A stretch of 64,000 nucleotides of DNA from Actinotalea alkalitolerans (GCF_023369855.1 NZ_JAMBPP010000003.1:295768-359767), one strand, 5' to 3'. Numbered from the stretch's first letter, positions 8,340-19,571 are shown. Made by a program: numbers and translations. The notes: generated from the sequence alone by a model not told the origin.

Positions 8340-8771
8340 CCAGACCGCCCGCTCGGCCTCGCTCAGCCGTCGGGGGCGACCGCTCGCCGCGTCCAGGAGC
8401 ACCAGGGTCGTGATCGCCTGCGCGTACACGGTCCGCTCACCCTCGAGATCGGTCACCAGCTGGTAGCAGACCTCGATGCTCGCGCCTCCCAGCCGGCCGA
8501 TCCACATCTCCACCGTGACGGGCTCGCGCCGGTAGGCCAGGGGCAGCAGGTACTCGATCTCCTGGCGCGCCACGAGGGTGTGGGTCGACGCGCCCGGTCC
8601 CGCGTCGAGGACCGCCGTGGGCCACGCCCCAGGATCGACCGCCTCGGGATGACGCCAGAAGACGGCGATGCGCGCCTCTTCGAGCAGGCGCAGCACAGCG
8701 ACGTTGTTCACGTGACCGTAGGCGTCGAGGTCGGCCCACCGCAGCGGGACGGGGACGTGCAGGCGGCTCAT
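8286..8771 (-). CDS. Single-hotdog acyl-CoA thioesterase (4HBT/YbgC-FadM-like)
   Basis: 161 residues forming one hotdog fold. LRWADLDAYGHVNNVAVLRLLEEAR contains the family Asp in the DAYGHVNN motif, followed by VARQEIEYLLPLAYRREPVTVEMWIG and QAITTLVLLDAASGRPRRL. Predicted to hydrolyse short or medium acyl-CoA or hydroxybenzoyl-CoA-type esters; the actual substrate is open. Its ATG overlaps the stop of the upstream GTPase by 4 nt (ATGA), so it is the last cistron of the leftward GTPase cluster and is probably translationally coupled to it. Confidence 0.85.
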   Translation of the reverse strand: MSRLHVPVPLRWADLDAYGHVNNVAVLRLLEEARIAVFWRHPEAVDPGAWPTAVLDAGPGASTHTLVARQEIEYLLPLAYRREPVTVEMWIGRLGGASIEVCYQLVTDLEGERTVYAQAITTLVLLDAASGRPRRLSEAERAVWSPHLAPPLTMRRRRDGG

Positions 8772-10501
8772 CGGTGACCTCGCCCGGCGGCTCGTGCAGC
8801 GGCCGTGCGACAGGTGTCCATCGCGCTGAGCACCTCCGCGACCTCGTCGACCACCTCGCGCCCGGCCAGGTCCTGGATCGCTGCGCGCAGCCTCGAGGCA
8901 GCACGGCGTGCCGCCCGGCCGGCCCCCAGCCGCGCGACGAGGCGGGACAGCACGGCGAGCAGCAGCCCCAGCACGAGCGCAGCCACGGCGGCCAGCGTCG
9001 GGACCGGCCAGCCCTCCCACACGGGCGGCTCGGGGGCAGGCATCCGCGCCAGGTCGAGCCCGGCCAGCACTCCGAGCCATCCCAGGCCGACGACAAGGAC
9101 CCCGAGCAGGGCCCATTGCAGGACGCCCACGGCTGACCACCAGACGGGCCGACGGGCCTCCCCCACCCGCGCACCGGCCACCGCCTGGTCGAGGGAGTCC
9201 GCGAGCCGGCTCTCGGACTGCTCGACCCGGAGCCGCGCAGCCAGCACCCACGGCGCCGGGGCCTCCTGGCAGGCTGCGTCCACGTAGTCGCGAACAGCCG
9301 CTCGGGCACGGGCGCGTTCGGCAGGACCGGGCAGCGGCACCGAGGTCCGTACCGTCTGCGGCGCCTGGGCCTGGCCCGCGCGAGACCGTCCGGCGGCCCC
9401 CGACCGATCCGACGTCCGGGCCGGCCCCAGGTGCAGCCTGCGCAGCGGGTCCACCCGGAACCTGCCGAGCCATCGCGTGGGCGGCCACCCGGTGGCCTGA
9501 CGGGCGCGCAGCACGTGCGAGGACCTCACGGCCGCGACGACCCGAGGAACACCAGCGGCCCCTTCCAGGGCTGCGACGAGCTCGGCTCGAGCGGCCCCCG
9601 GTCCGGGGACGGGGGTACCGCAGCGGGACAGGATCTCCTCCGCGACGCCGACGACGTCGGCCGTGAGCCGGTCACGCGCGGCCTGACGGCGGGTCGCGGC
9701 CTGCGCGAGTGCGGCCCGCAGCTCCTGGACCCCGGTACCGGTCCGAGCCGAGACGTCGAGCACCGGGACACCCTCGAGGCCGTCCTGGACGAGCAGCCGA
9801 CCGAGGTCGCGGTGGCAGGCGGCCAGGTCCTGCGGGGCCAGGCGGTCGATCTGGTTCAGCACGACCAGCAGGACGTCCCGGTGGCCGGCCAGCTCGCGCA
9901 GGTAGCGCTCGTGCACCGCGGCGTCGGCGTACTTCTGAGGGTCCACGACCCACACCATGAGATCGACCAGACGCACGAGACGCTCGGCCTCGAGCCGGTG
10001 CGCGGTCTCGACCGAGTCGTGGTCGGGCAGGTCGAGCAGCACCAGTCCGCCCCCCGCGGCACCGTCGGGGGGAGCCTGCACCAGGTGCCGGCGGTGCACC
10101 TGGAGCCAGTCGAGCAAGGGGGCCACCTGGTCCCCCGAGCCGTCCGGGGCGACCGGACCAGCCGAGGCGGACGAACCTGCCGACGGGGCCGTTCCCACCG
10201 GCGCGGGGAGCACCACCGCGAGGGCCTGCGCGGTCGTGGGACGCAGCACCCCCACCTCGGCGAGCTCCTCACCGACGACGGCGTTGACCAACGAGGACTT
10301 CCCCGAGCCCGTCGACCCGGCGAAGGCCACGACGGTGTGGTCGGCGGACAGTCGCAACCGGTGGCCGGCCCGGTCCTCGACCGCCCCGGCCCGGGTCAGC
10401 AGCTCCTCGGGCAGCACGCCGCGGCCGGCCCGCACGGCCTCGGCGAGGGACTCGAGCCGCTCAGGCAGCGACGGACCGTGGTCGCGTCGCGCGGCGCTCA
10501 C
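8768..10501 (-). CDS. Dynamin/YfjP-like large GTPase, beta member of pair A
   Basis: 577 residues. GTPase motifs: G1 GSTGSGKSS (about 62-70), G2 RPTT, G3 DLPDHDS, G4 NQID, and an ISARTG-like G5 (DVSARTGTG). VWVVDPQKYADAAVHERYLREL is specific to this beta type and is shared with the gene at 14788-16359. Two hydrophobic segments (VGVLQWALLGVLVVGLGWLGVL and the VPTLAAVAALVLGLLLAVLS region) near the C-terminus give a membrane hairpin, as in bacterial dynamin-like proteins. The GTG start at 10501 was chosen because it lies 16 nt after the stop of the alpha partner; more upstream starts would run deep into that gene. The cellular role is unknown; membrane remodelling or division are possibilities. 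Confidence 0.8.
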   Translation of the reverse strand: MSAARRDHGPSLPERLESLAEAVRAGRGVLPEELLTRAGAVEDRAGHRLRLSADHTVVAFAGSTGSGKSSLVNAVVGEELAEVGVLRPTTAQALAVVLPAPVGTAPSAGSSASAGPVAPDGSGDQVAPLLDWLQVHRRHLVQAPPDGAAGGGLVLLDLPDHDSVETAHRLEAERLVRLVDLMVWVVDPQKYADAAVHERYLRELAGHRDVLLVVLNQIDRLAPQDLAACHRDLGRLLVQDGLEGVPVLDVSARTGTGVQELRAALAQAATRRQAARDRLTADVVGVAEEILSRCGTPVPGPGAARAELVAALEGAAGVPRVVAAVRSSHVLRARQATGWPPTRWLGRFRVDPLRRLHLGPARTSDRSGAAGRSRAGQAQAPQTVRTSVPLPGPAERARARAAVRDYVDAACQEAPAPWVLAARLRVEQSESRLADSLDQAVAGARVGEARRPVWWSAVGVLQWALLGVLVVGLGWLGVLAGLDLARMPAPEPPVWEGWPVPTLAAVAALVLGLLLAVLSRLVARLGAGRAARRAASRLRAAIQDLAGREVVDEVAEVLSAMDTCRTAAARAAGRGHR

Positions 10502-10517
10502 GGCCGCACCCGGCGGG

Positions 10518-12398
10518 TCATGCGCCCCACCAGCGACGCCACCAGGGTCGTGGCTCGTCGGCAGACGACGTCGCGTCGGTGCCCGCCTCGGGTTCGGGCG
10601 GCTCGGCAGGTGCGAGGGCGTCATGACCGAGCTCGGGGACGGCGCCGAGCGCCTCGCCCGCCTCGCGGGCAGCGCCACGCACCCGGTCGCCGGCGACGGC
10701 CGTGACCCCGCTCAGGTCGAGGGCGTCCAGGACGGTGGTGAAGCGGGCTGCCTCGACGTCGAGCACCGCAGCGAGGCGCCGGGTGAGGTCGTGCTGAGCG
10801 GTCCGCGTCAGTCGACGCACCGCGTCGTCCCCGAAGACGGCCTCGAGGAGCCGTTGGGCCAGGACGGCCGCCCCGCCGGCGACCCCGACCTCCGCTGTCG
10901 TCAGTCCACCGGTCGAGGCGAAGATGGTGACCATGAGCGCGGCCCCCAGCCCGTTGACCCCGAAGGAGAGGGCTCGAGCCGTGCTGCGTCGACCGGCGCC
11001 CTCGGTGGACACCAGGTCGAGCACACCGCCCTGCCACGCCCGGACCTCGCCCGAGATGCGTTCGCGCAGGTCCGCCGAGGACCGTGACAGACGCAACCCC
11101 TCGACCAGACGTTCACCGGCGGGGTCGGCGCGCCAGGCGGCGTAGGTCCGGTCGGACGCCCGGTCGGCCGCGTCCACGACGAGGTCGACCAGGCCGGCTC
11201 CGATGGCCGCGGTGACCGGTTCGGGAGCGGGACGGCCCCGGACGAACGCCGCGGCACGGTCGCGCCAGCTGCTGACCTTCGTCTCGATCGCTCGCAGGAG
11301 CTCGCCGGTCCCGACGAACTCCTGCCAGCGGGCCAGCACCTCGCCCCGGAGCATCGTGCCGTCGGAGGTGGCCGACTCCAGCGACCTCAGTGCGTCCTCG
11401 TAGGCCTGGTGGGCCACGGCCCGCAGGCCCCTCGCGTGCGCCGCCTGCGCATCAGCCGCTGCGGCGGCGGCCGGTGCACGGGAGACCAGGTCCAGCACCC
11501 CGCCCCGGACCGACCGGCGGGCGACCTCGGACCGTGAGGCGTCGTCCGCGGCCACCGAGCGGAGCCAGCGGTCGAGCTCCCGCAGCGCCTCGCCCGGCAG
11601 CCGGCCGGCGTCCAGACGGGACTCGGGGACCACCAGCAGACGGGTGTCGGTCAGCCCCCGCTCGGTGAGCATGGTGGCGAGATCGGCGGTGACCGCGTCC
11701 CGGGCGCGGGGGTCGACACGGTTGAGGACCATGGCCACGACGGCGTTGCGACGGGCCGCGGCATCGAGCAGGTCCCAGGGCACCGCGTCGGCGTACCGGG
11801 CAGCCGTCGTGACGAAGACCCACAGGTCGGCCGCCCCGAGCAGCTCCTCGCCGAGTCGACGGTTCTCGGCGACCACCGAGTCGATGTCGGGGGCGTCGAG
11901 CAACGCCAGCCCCCGCGGTACGGCCAGGTGCCCGACGAGCCGCAGCGCGCGCCCGGTGGCCTCCCCGCCCGTCACCCGCGGGAGCCGCGGGAGGATCCGG
12001 TCGCCGGTGAACCACACCACGTCGTCGGGGTGGTGCACCAGGACCGGTGAGCGCGTCGTGGGTCGCAGGACCCCCGCAGCGGTGACGTCGGCCCCCAGGA
12101 GGCTGTTGACCAACGTCGACTTGCCGGCACCGGTCGAGCCGCCGACCACCGCGAGCAGCGGTGCACCCATCTGGCGCACCCGCGGCAGGAGGTGGTCGTC
12201 GATCTGCCCCAGCATCGCCTCGACGGACGCACGCTCGTGCGCTGCGTCCGGCAGGTCGAGCGGCAGCCGCAGGGCGGCGAGTGCGGTCCGCAGGTCACCG
12301 AGCGCGCGCGCCAACGCCTCCGGCGCGCGCGCACGGGTCACCGCCTCGGGCGCACGTGCGTCCCGGGGCGCCGGAGCCTCCTCGACCGGATCGACCAT
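10518..12398 (-). CDS. Dynamin/YfjP-like large GTPase, alpha member of pair A
   Basis: 626 residues. Motifs: P-loop GGSTGAGKS (about 86-94), G2 RPTT, G3 DAPDIDS, G4 NRVD (226-229, a relaxed NKxD). An amphipathic or hydrophobic segment (LSFGVNGLGAALMVTIFAS, then GVAGGAAVLAQRLLEAVFGDD) near residue 490-550 may form a membrane hairpin. The tail is acidic and ends in WWRRWWGA. It is clearly homologous to the alpha member at 16356-18101: both share STGAGKSTLVNSLLG, VLRPTTRxPVL and ADLWxFVTTAARYxDALPW-like runs. It is followed at 16 nt by its beta partner, suggesting a hetero-oligomer. ATG at 12398, 19 nt after ettA. Confidence 0.8.
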   Translation of the reverse strand: MVDPVEEAPAPRDARAPEAVTRARAPEALARALGDLRTALAALRLPLDLPDAAHERASVEAMLGQIDDHLLPRVRQMGAPLLAVVGGSTGAGKSTLVNSLLGADVTAAGVLRPTTRSPVLVHHPDDVVWFTGDRILPRLPRVTGGEATGRALRLVGHLAVPRGLALLDAPDIDSVVAENRRLGEELLGAADLWVFVTTAARYADAVPWDLLDAAARRNAVVAMVLNRVDPRARDAVTADLATMLTERGLTDTRLLVVPESRLDAGRLPGEALRELDRWLRSVAADDASRSEVARRSVRGGVLDLVSRAPAAAAAADAQAAHARGLRAVAHQAYEDALRSLESATSDGTMLRGEVLARWQEFVGTGELLRAIETKVSSWRDRAAAFVRGRPAPEPVTAAIGAGLVDLVVDAADRASDRTYAAWRADPAGERLVEGLRLSRSSADLRERISGEVRAWQGGVLDLVSTEGAGRRSTARALSFGVNGLGAALMVTIFASTGGLTTAEVGVAGGAAVLAQRLLEAVFGDDAVRRLTRTAQHDLTRRLAAVLDVEAARFTTVLDALDLSGVTAVAGDRVRGAAREAGEALGAVPELGHDALAPAEPPEPEAGTDATSSADEPRPWWRRWWGA

Positions 12399-12417
12399 GG
12401 ATCGCCCCGCCGGTCGC

Positions 12418-14100
<1,683 letters not shown>

Positions 14101-14161
14101 GTGGGGTTCTGCTCCAGTTGTCGTCGTGTCGGTGTCGGTCGACGCCGAGGCAACGGCCAGC

Positions 14162-14704
14162 CTACGGTGTCGCCGCCACGAGCTCCTCGTCGAGGCTCTC
14201 GGACGACACGGCACCCTCGGTCGCCCACGGGTCGTGCGCGGAGGCGTCGACGGGCGTCTGTGCCGAACCCTCGACCACCTGGTCAGGCCCTGGCTCGTGA
14301 GCGGTGGCTCCTGCCTGCTCGTCACCCTGCCCGCCCGAGACGTGGGTCCGACGCGCGAAGGAGGACCGTCCACGGGTCAGGTCGTGCCCGACGGCGGTCA
14401 CGTCGAGCACGAGACCTGAGCGAGGCCCGTTCTCACCGACCCACTCCTCGGTGCGCATCCGCCCGTGCACGAGCACCGGGTCGCCCTTGCGGATCGACGC
14501 GGCGACGTTGAAGGCGACGTCGCGGAAGGCCTTGGCCGTGAACCACTCGGTGCGTCCGTCGGCCCACACGCCCTGCCTGCTGTCGAAATAGCGCGGTGTG
14601 GTCGCCACCCGGAAGCTCGTGTAGGGAACGCCGTCCCCCACGACCTCGCGGGGCGTGGACGCTGCCCAGCCGACGACCGTGACCATCAGACCTGTGGTGC
14701 TCAT
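14162..14704 (-). CDS. ssb: Single-stranded DNA-binding protein paralogue without the acidic C-terminal tip
   Basis: 180 residues. The OB-fold region (about 1-110) shows SSB features: VTVVGWAASTPRE, TSFRVATTPRYFD, EWFTAKAFRDVAFNVAASIRKGDPVLVHGRMRTEEW. The tail is long and disordered and ends in SLDEELVAATP, lacking the DDDIPF-like peptide that recruits repair and replication partners. It is therefore probably an accessory SSB (SsbB-like, as in competence or sporulation) and not the essential housekeeping copy. Strong ribosome site AGGAGGA before ATG at 14704. Transcribed between the beta GTPase of pair B and ettA. Confidence 0.85.
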   Translation of the reverse strand: MSTTGLMVTVVGWAASTPREVVGDGVPYTSFRVATTPRYFDSRQGVWADGRTEWFTAKAFRDVAFNVAASIRKGDPVLVHGRMRTEEWVGENGPRSGLVLDVTAVGHDLTRGRSSFARRTHVSGGQGDEQAGATAHEPGPDQVVEGSAQTPVDASAHDPWATEGAVSSESLDEELVAATP

Positions 14705-14787
14705 CGTTCCTCCTTGCCCGGAGACCGGCTGATCCGGCCCTGGGGCGAGCCTGGACCGCCTCGGCGGGCGCGTCGCAGAGGTGCCCG

Positions 14788-16359
14788 TCAGGGTGCGAGC
14801 AGTGGCGGGACGGCCGGGCCTGTGGACTGTGGTCGGGCCACGCCGACCTCCCCGGATCGCGCCTCACTCACCAGCCGCACCGCGCGGTGCTCACCGAGCA
14901 CCCGCGACGTCGGGCGAGCCAGCATCTCCTCGACGACGTCGTCGAGCGCCGTGCGCGCCTCGTGCGCGACGGACCGGGCGCGGCGGCCCGCGGCCGCCCC
15001 CCTCAGCGCACCTCCGAGGACCAGCAGGCCGAGCGCCAGCAGGCCCGCGCCCGCGGCGGACAGCGCGAACCATGTCGCGTCGGACGTCCAGCGTGCGACC
15101 CCCAGAGCAGAGCCCGCGGCCAGACCGAGAGCGCCCAGCGCCACGAGCGCAGCGACCGCGGCGAAGAATCGTGCGACCGCAGCCGACCGTGACCCGCGCA
15201 CACGCACCGTGATCGCCGCGAGCCGGTCGTCGACGACCTGGGTCAGCCCCGGCGCCGCCTCGACCGCATCGTCCAGGGCCGTGGCCCACGGAGCCGGCAG
15301 CGCGTGCCCGACCGCCGCGACCCAGCCGTCACGGACGGCCGCGACGCGGTCGGGCTGCGCCGGACCCAGCCCGAGACCGGGCTCGAGCCCGTCACCACGA
15401 CGCACCGACCGGTCGACCGCCGAGACGATCGCCGCGAGACCTGCCGCGTCGGCCAGCCCTTCGCGCGCACTCACGCGGGGCAGCTCCTCGGCGGTCAGCT
15501 CCCGCTCTCCCACGGTCGTGCCGAGCAGACGGGCAGCGTCGTCGAGCTCGGCCGCTGCCCGGACCTCGGCGATGCCCCGGCCCGAGACCGCGCGCGAGAT
15601 CGCCCCGCGGAGCACCGGGACGCCGTCGCCGGTGCGTGCCGAGACCGAGTGCACCCCCACACCGGTCAGGCCGTCCTCACGCAGGAGACGATCGACGTCG
15701 CGCAGCAGCGACGCCTGGGCGTCCACCGGTACGAGGTCGATCTGGTTCAGCACGACGAGCATCGCGCCCTCGTGACCCACGAGGTGACGCAGGTACCCGC
15801 TGTGCAACGCGTCGTCGGCGTACTTCTGCGGGTCCACCACCCACACCAGCAGGTCCACCAGCGGGAGCAGCCGATCGACCACCGCTCGGTGCTCGGGTGC
15901 GACCGAGTCGTGGTCAGGGAGGTCCAGCAGGACCAGACCGCGCAGGTCCGCCTGAGACTCGCCGTCCAGGGCGCTCTCGCGCTCGATGCGACGCTCCGAG
16001 CTGACGCCCAGCCAGTCCAGCAGCAGCCCGGCGTCATGTGCCCAGGCGCACGCGGTGACGGTCGAGGTGGTCGGCCGGCGCACACCCACGTCCGCGAAGT
16101 CGAGCCCGGCCAACGCGTTGAACAGGCTCGACTTGCCCGACCCCGTTCCCCCGACCATCGCGACGATGGTGTGGTCGACACCCAGGGCGAGCCGCTCGCG
16201 CACCTCGCCCAGGATGCGGCGCACCTGGGTCACCGTCGACCCGGGCAGGGTGCGGCCCGCACGCTCGACCACCGCCTCGATCTCCTCGACGCGGTGCAGC
16301 AGCGCTGCAGTGCGCTCGCCGGAGACGGCCCGCACGGTGGAGTCAGGGGTCTCGGTCAT
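14788..16359 (-). CDS. Dynamin/YfjP-like large GTPase, beta member of pair B
   Basis: 523 residues. G1 GGTGSGKSS (about 70-78), G2 RPTT, G3 DLPDHDS, G4 NQID, G5-like SVSARTGDG. The VWVVDPQKYADDALHSGYLRHL block matches the beta member of pair A. Two TM segments (AAVAALVALGALGLAAGSAL and FALSAAGAGLLALGLLVLGG) lie at about 395-460, followed by an amphipathic stretch, giving an N-terminal GTPase head with a C-terminal membrane anchor. The ATG overlaps the stop of the alpha partner by 4 nt (16356-16359), which implies translational coupling and a stoichiometric pair. Confidence 0.8.
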   Translation of the reverse strand: MTETPDSTVRAVSGERTAALLHRVEEIEAVVERAGRTLPGSTVTQVRRILGEVRERLALGVDHTIVAMVGGTGSGKSSLFNALAGLDFADVGVRRPTTSTVTACAWAHDAGLLLDWLGVSSERRIERESALDGESQADLRGLVLLDLPDHDSVAPEHRAVVDRLLPLVDLLVWVVDPQKYADDALHSGYLRHLVGHEGAMLVVLNQIDLVPVDAQASLLRDVDRLLREDGLTGVGVHSVSARTGDGVPVLRGAISRAVSGRGIAEVRAAAELDDAARLLGTTVGERELTAEELPRVSAREGLADAAGLAAIVSAVDRSVRRGDGLEPGLGLGPAQPDRVAAVRDGWVAAVGHALPAPWATALDDAVEAAPGLTQVVDDRLAAITVRVRGSRSAAVARFFAAVAALVALGALGLAAGSALGVARWTSDATWFALSAAGAGLLALGLLVLGGALRGAAAGRRARSVAHEARTALDDVVEEMLARPTSRVLGEHRAVRLVSEARSGEVGVARPQSTGPAVPPLLAP

Positions 16360-18101
16360 ACCAGGCCCTTCAGGACGGCCAGACGAAGGCGCAGGCGCGA
16401 CGAGGCGTCCTCGGCCAGGGCCTCGTCGGCCAGAACGGTCCGCGCCGGACCGCCCCCGGCGTGGACCTGCTCGCGGACACGCTGGAGCAGGTCGTCACTC
16501 GCGCGCCCGACCAGCTCATGGGTCTGCGCCGAACCCAGGACGGACTCCAGCGCGGCACGCGCCGCACCCAGCCCGGCGGCGGCACCCAGGACCAGCGTCG
16601 CGGCCCCGTTCTCGCCGACCGCACGTACCAGCCTGGTGACACGCTGCGACTGGCGCCGGTCTGCGCCCTGCTGAGCAGCCCGGAGGGTCTGCGTCGCACT
16701 GAGCACCCAGTCCGCGGCGGACCGCTCGGCCGTCGGCGTGACGAGGACCTCCTCGGGATCAGGCACGCCAGCGTCGCCCTCACCCACGCCCGGGTGCTGT
16801 GCCTCACCCCGCGCGCCGATGGCCTCGAGGACACCCTCGGCCCCCGGAGCATCGGTCCGAGCGAGGTGCTCCGCGACAGCCAGCTCGCCCTGGCGTCGGG
16901 CGGCGTCGAGCACCACCCGAGCCGAGGAGACCAGCTCCCTCGCGAGCGCCTCGAGCGCGACGACCCGCGTCGACCGGTGGCGCGCCGAGCCCCAACGGGT
17001 CGCGAGCGCCCCCGAGGCGGCCCCTGCAAGGGGCCCGCCCGCCGAGGAGATCTCGGCCCAGGCGGCACGGACGGGCCCGTCCGCCACCGCACCGCGAGCG
17101 GCCGCGGCCACGACGCGCTCGGCCGGACCGGCGACGGCGGACTCCACCACGTCCTGGAGGCTCGTGCGTGCGTCGGCCTGGTCCTGCACGGCCTCAGCGA
17201 GCTCGTCCACCCACGGACGCAACGCGGTGAGCGAGCCACGCTGGGTCCGCGCGATCACCGAGCGCGCCCGGTCCGGCCCCGCCACCATGGTCAGCCACCT
17301 CAGGATGGGCGCCACGGCGGGTGCCTCGAGCATGCCCTCGTGCGGACCGGCGTCGGGCACCAGGAAGAGCGGCACGGTGGACATGCCCCGCTCACGCAGG
17401 CGACCCATCAGGTCGTTGCGCACGGTCGCGACGGCGTCGTGCGGCACCCGGTTGAGCACCATCGCCATCGAGGTGCCCCGCTCGGTCGCCTGGGTGAGCA
17501 CCTGCCACGGCAGCGCATCCCCGTAGCGGGCGGCGGTCGTCACGAAGATCCAAAGATCAGCGGCCTCGAGCAGCCGGTGCGCGGTGCTGCGGTTGCTGTC
17601 GACCAGAGAGTCGAGGTCCGGGGCGTCGACCAGGGCCAGGCCTCGCGGGACGCTCGCATGCTCGACCACGTCGACGATCTCGAGCAGCGGGTGCGTCTCC
17701 AGCAACGCGGCATCGTCCGGGTGGTGGGCCAGGACCGGTCGCCGGGTGGTCGGGCGCAGCACTCCCGAAGGACTGACGACGGTACCGAGCAACGAGTTCA
17801 CGAGGGTGGACTTGCCCGCCCCGGTCGATCCCGCCATGACGACCACAGCCGGTGCGGACATCTCACGCAGTCGCGGCAGGAGGTGGTCGTCGAGCTGGTC
17901 GAGCAGCCGGCGTCGCAACGTCTCAGCCTCGACCGACCCACCCAGCGGCAAGGGGAAGCGTGTGCGCCCCACGTCGCGACGCAGGTCTGTCACCGCGTCC
18001 AGCAACGACGAGCTCGCCATCGGCCGGGCCGACGCACCGGACCGTGGGGTCACCATGCCGACCCCGGCCCGGGGACGGGTGGTCGTGGGATGCGCGGGCA
18101 C
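16356..18101 (-). CDS. Dynamin/YfjP-like large GTPase, alpha member of pair B, degenerate G4
   Basis: 581 residues. G1 GSTGAGKST (91-99), G2 RPTT, G3 DAPDLDS. The G4 position reads NRVP (217-220), so the Asp that normally selects guanine is replaced by Pro; the homologous gene of pair A has NRVD. A hydrophobic patch (AATLVLGAAAGLGAARAAL) near residue 520 parallels that of its paralogue. I chose the GTG at 18101 because GGGAGGA stands 7 nt upstream; an ATG at 18056 is possible but lacks a ribosome site. It is first in the leftward cluster, and the tRNA-Arg gene lies 115 bp away on the other strand. Confidence 0.8.
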   Translation of the reverse strand: MPAHPTTTRPRAGVGMVTPRSGASARPMASSSLLDAVTDLRRDVGRTRFPLPLGGSVEAETLRRRLLDQLDDHLLPRLREMSAPAVVVMAGSTGAGKSTLVNSLLGTVVSPSGVLRPTTRRPVLAHHPDDAALLETHPLLEIVDVVEHASVPRGLALVDAPDLDSLVDSNRSTAHRLLEAADLWIFVTTAARYGDALPWQVLTQATERGTSMAMVLNRVPHDAVATVRNDLMGRLRERGMSTVPLFLVPDAGPHEGMLEAPAVAPILRWLTMVAGPDRARSVIARTQRGSLTALRPWVDELAEAVQDQADARTSLQDVVESAVAGPAERVVAAAARGAVADGPVRAAWAEISSAGGPLAGAASGALATRWGSARHRSTRVVALEALARELVSSARVVLDAARRQGELAVAEHLARTDAPGAEGVLEAIGARGEAQHPGVGEGDAGVPDPEEVLVTPTAERSAADWVLSATQTLRAAQQGADRRQSQRVTRLVRAVGENGAATLVLGAAAGLGAARAALESVLGSAQTHELVGRASDDLLQRVREQVHAGGGPARTVLADEALAEDASSRLRLRLAVLKGLV

Positions 18102-18216
18102 GTCCCAATCCTCCCGTGCGGCCAGGCCCAGGCCAAACGCGCGCGCCGTGCGTCGCACGCCGACCTGGTGAGCACCCGGCACCGTGGCGCAGGTCCCACT
18201 ACGCTGGTCCACTGCC

Positions 18217-18289
<73 letters not shown>

Positions 18290-18344
18290 CCCACGACGGG
18301 CACGCGAACCGTCGAGAACCGGTGGGGCCCGGGGTCCCCGCCGA

Positions 18345-19067
18345 TCACCCCACGGTCAGGCGGGCCGCGCGCAGCGCACGACGACGATCAGCCACCACGA
18401 CCCCGCCGAGCACTGCAACGGCCAACGCGACCGAGGCCACGACGTCGGTCACGAAGTGGTAGCCGAGGTAGAGCCTGCTGACCGCGACGAGGAGCACCCC
18501 GAGCGCGACCACCAGCGACCACAGCACCAGGGAACGCCACGCCGGACGACGCACCCATGCCAGGTAGGCCACGACCAGGAGCAACGTCGCCGTGCCGATG
18601 GTGTGCCCCGACGGGAACGAGTGAGTGAGTGCCTCGCCCGGCACAGCCAGGGTGTCCACGGGAGGTCGGGGGCGTGCGGTGACCTGCTTGACCGTCAGCG
18701 AGACGACGGTCGCCGCGACCATCGCCGCCATGAGCAGCCCTGGCGGCCACCACGTCCGGCCGCGCACGCCCCACGCGAGGCACCCGAGCACCACCAGGAC
18801 GGGCAGCACCACCGGACCGGTCAACCACGAGACCGCGGCGAGGAACACCGTCAGGGGCTCGCTGCGTGCATCGACGAGCCAGGCCAGGACAGGCTCGTCG
18901 AGCCGCGCGAGGTCGTCACCCTCGCCCAGCGCATCGAGAACACCGACGAAACCCGCTGTCCCGAGGACCACCAGGCCCAGCCCTGCGAGCACCGACACCT
19001 GGGCGCGATGGTCACGGGCGCCGAGCGATCGGGCGAGCTCCCCGATCCGTTCACGTGCGGCAGACAT
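18345..19067 (-). CDS. PAP2-family membrane phosphatase
   Basis: 240 residues with about six TM helices. All three phosphatase motifs are present: KQVTARPRP (KxxxxxxRP), PSGHT, and SRLYLGYHFVTD (SRxxxxxHxxxD). Such enzymes dephosphorylate lipid phosphates (phosphatidate, undecaprenyl-PP, phosphatidylglycerol-P) at the outer face of the membrane; the exact substrate is open. ATG at 19067. It is isolated, on the opposite strand to both neighbours. Confidence 0.9.
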   Translation of the reverse strand: MSAARERIGELARSLGARDHRAQVSVLAGLGLVVLGTAGFVGVLDALGEGDDLARLDEPVLAWLVDARSEPLTVFLAAVSWLTGPVVLPVLVVLGCLAWGVRGRTWWPPGLLMAAMVAATVVSLTVKQVTARPRPPVDTLAVPGEALTHSFPSGHTIGTATLLLVVAYLAWVRRPAWRSLVLWSLVVALGVLLVAVSRLYLGYHFVTDVVASVALAVAVLGGVVVADRRRALRAARLTVG

Positions 19068-19218
19068 CCGACCAGGGTCTCAGGCGCGACGGCGACCAGC
19101 CTGTCGACCGGAGAAAAAAGGGGTGCGCCCCGGCGCTGCCGGCTGGTTCTCTTGACCCACCGCGGTGAAGTGCCTGGCCAGTCCTGATCCGGTCCCTTCA
19201 CAACCCTCGGAGTCCACC

Positions 19219-19482
19219 ATGCACCCCCTCCCCCTCTACGACGCCGTCCTGCGTGACCACGCCCGTGAGGTCGCGCAACGTGCCCGCGAGCAGTCCTGGG
19301 CACGCCGTCGTCGCGAGCGCCGCCAGCCCGAACGTGCAGGCCTCATGGCTGCACTGCGCGCCGGGACCCGCACCGCGGGCACCCGACTGGTCCGTGGCGC
19401 CGCACGAGCAACGAGCAGCGCACCGGCGCGGCCGGCCGCCATCGAGCGGTCGGCCGCGCCGCGCTACGTCCTGACCGCCTGA
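19219..19482 (+). CDS. Small basic protein of unknown function
   Basis: 87 residues, not recognised. It opens MHPLPLYDAVLRDHAREVAQR and is very Arg/Ala-rich (ARRRRERRQPER), ending in PRYVLTA. No TM segment or known domain. It could be a nucleic-acid-associated or membrane-peripheral protein, but that rests on composition only. An alternative ATG in the same frame at 19165 would add 18 residues; I prefer 19219 because the conserved-looking part starts there. The 151-bp gap upstream contains TTGACC but no clear -10. Confidence 0.5.
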   Translation: MHPLPLYDAVLRDHAREVAQRAREQSWARRRRERRQPERAGLMAALRAGTRTAGTRLVRGAARATSSAPARPAAIERSAAPRYVLTA

Positions 19483-19571
19483 ACGCCCCGCGCACCGGGC
19501 ACGAACCCCGCTCCGGGCCGCGGGCCGGTCTGCCACCATGACGCCATGCACTCGGGCGCGGGCAGGCACTG

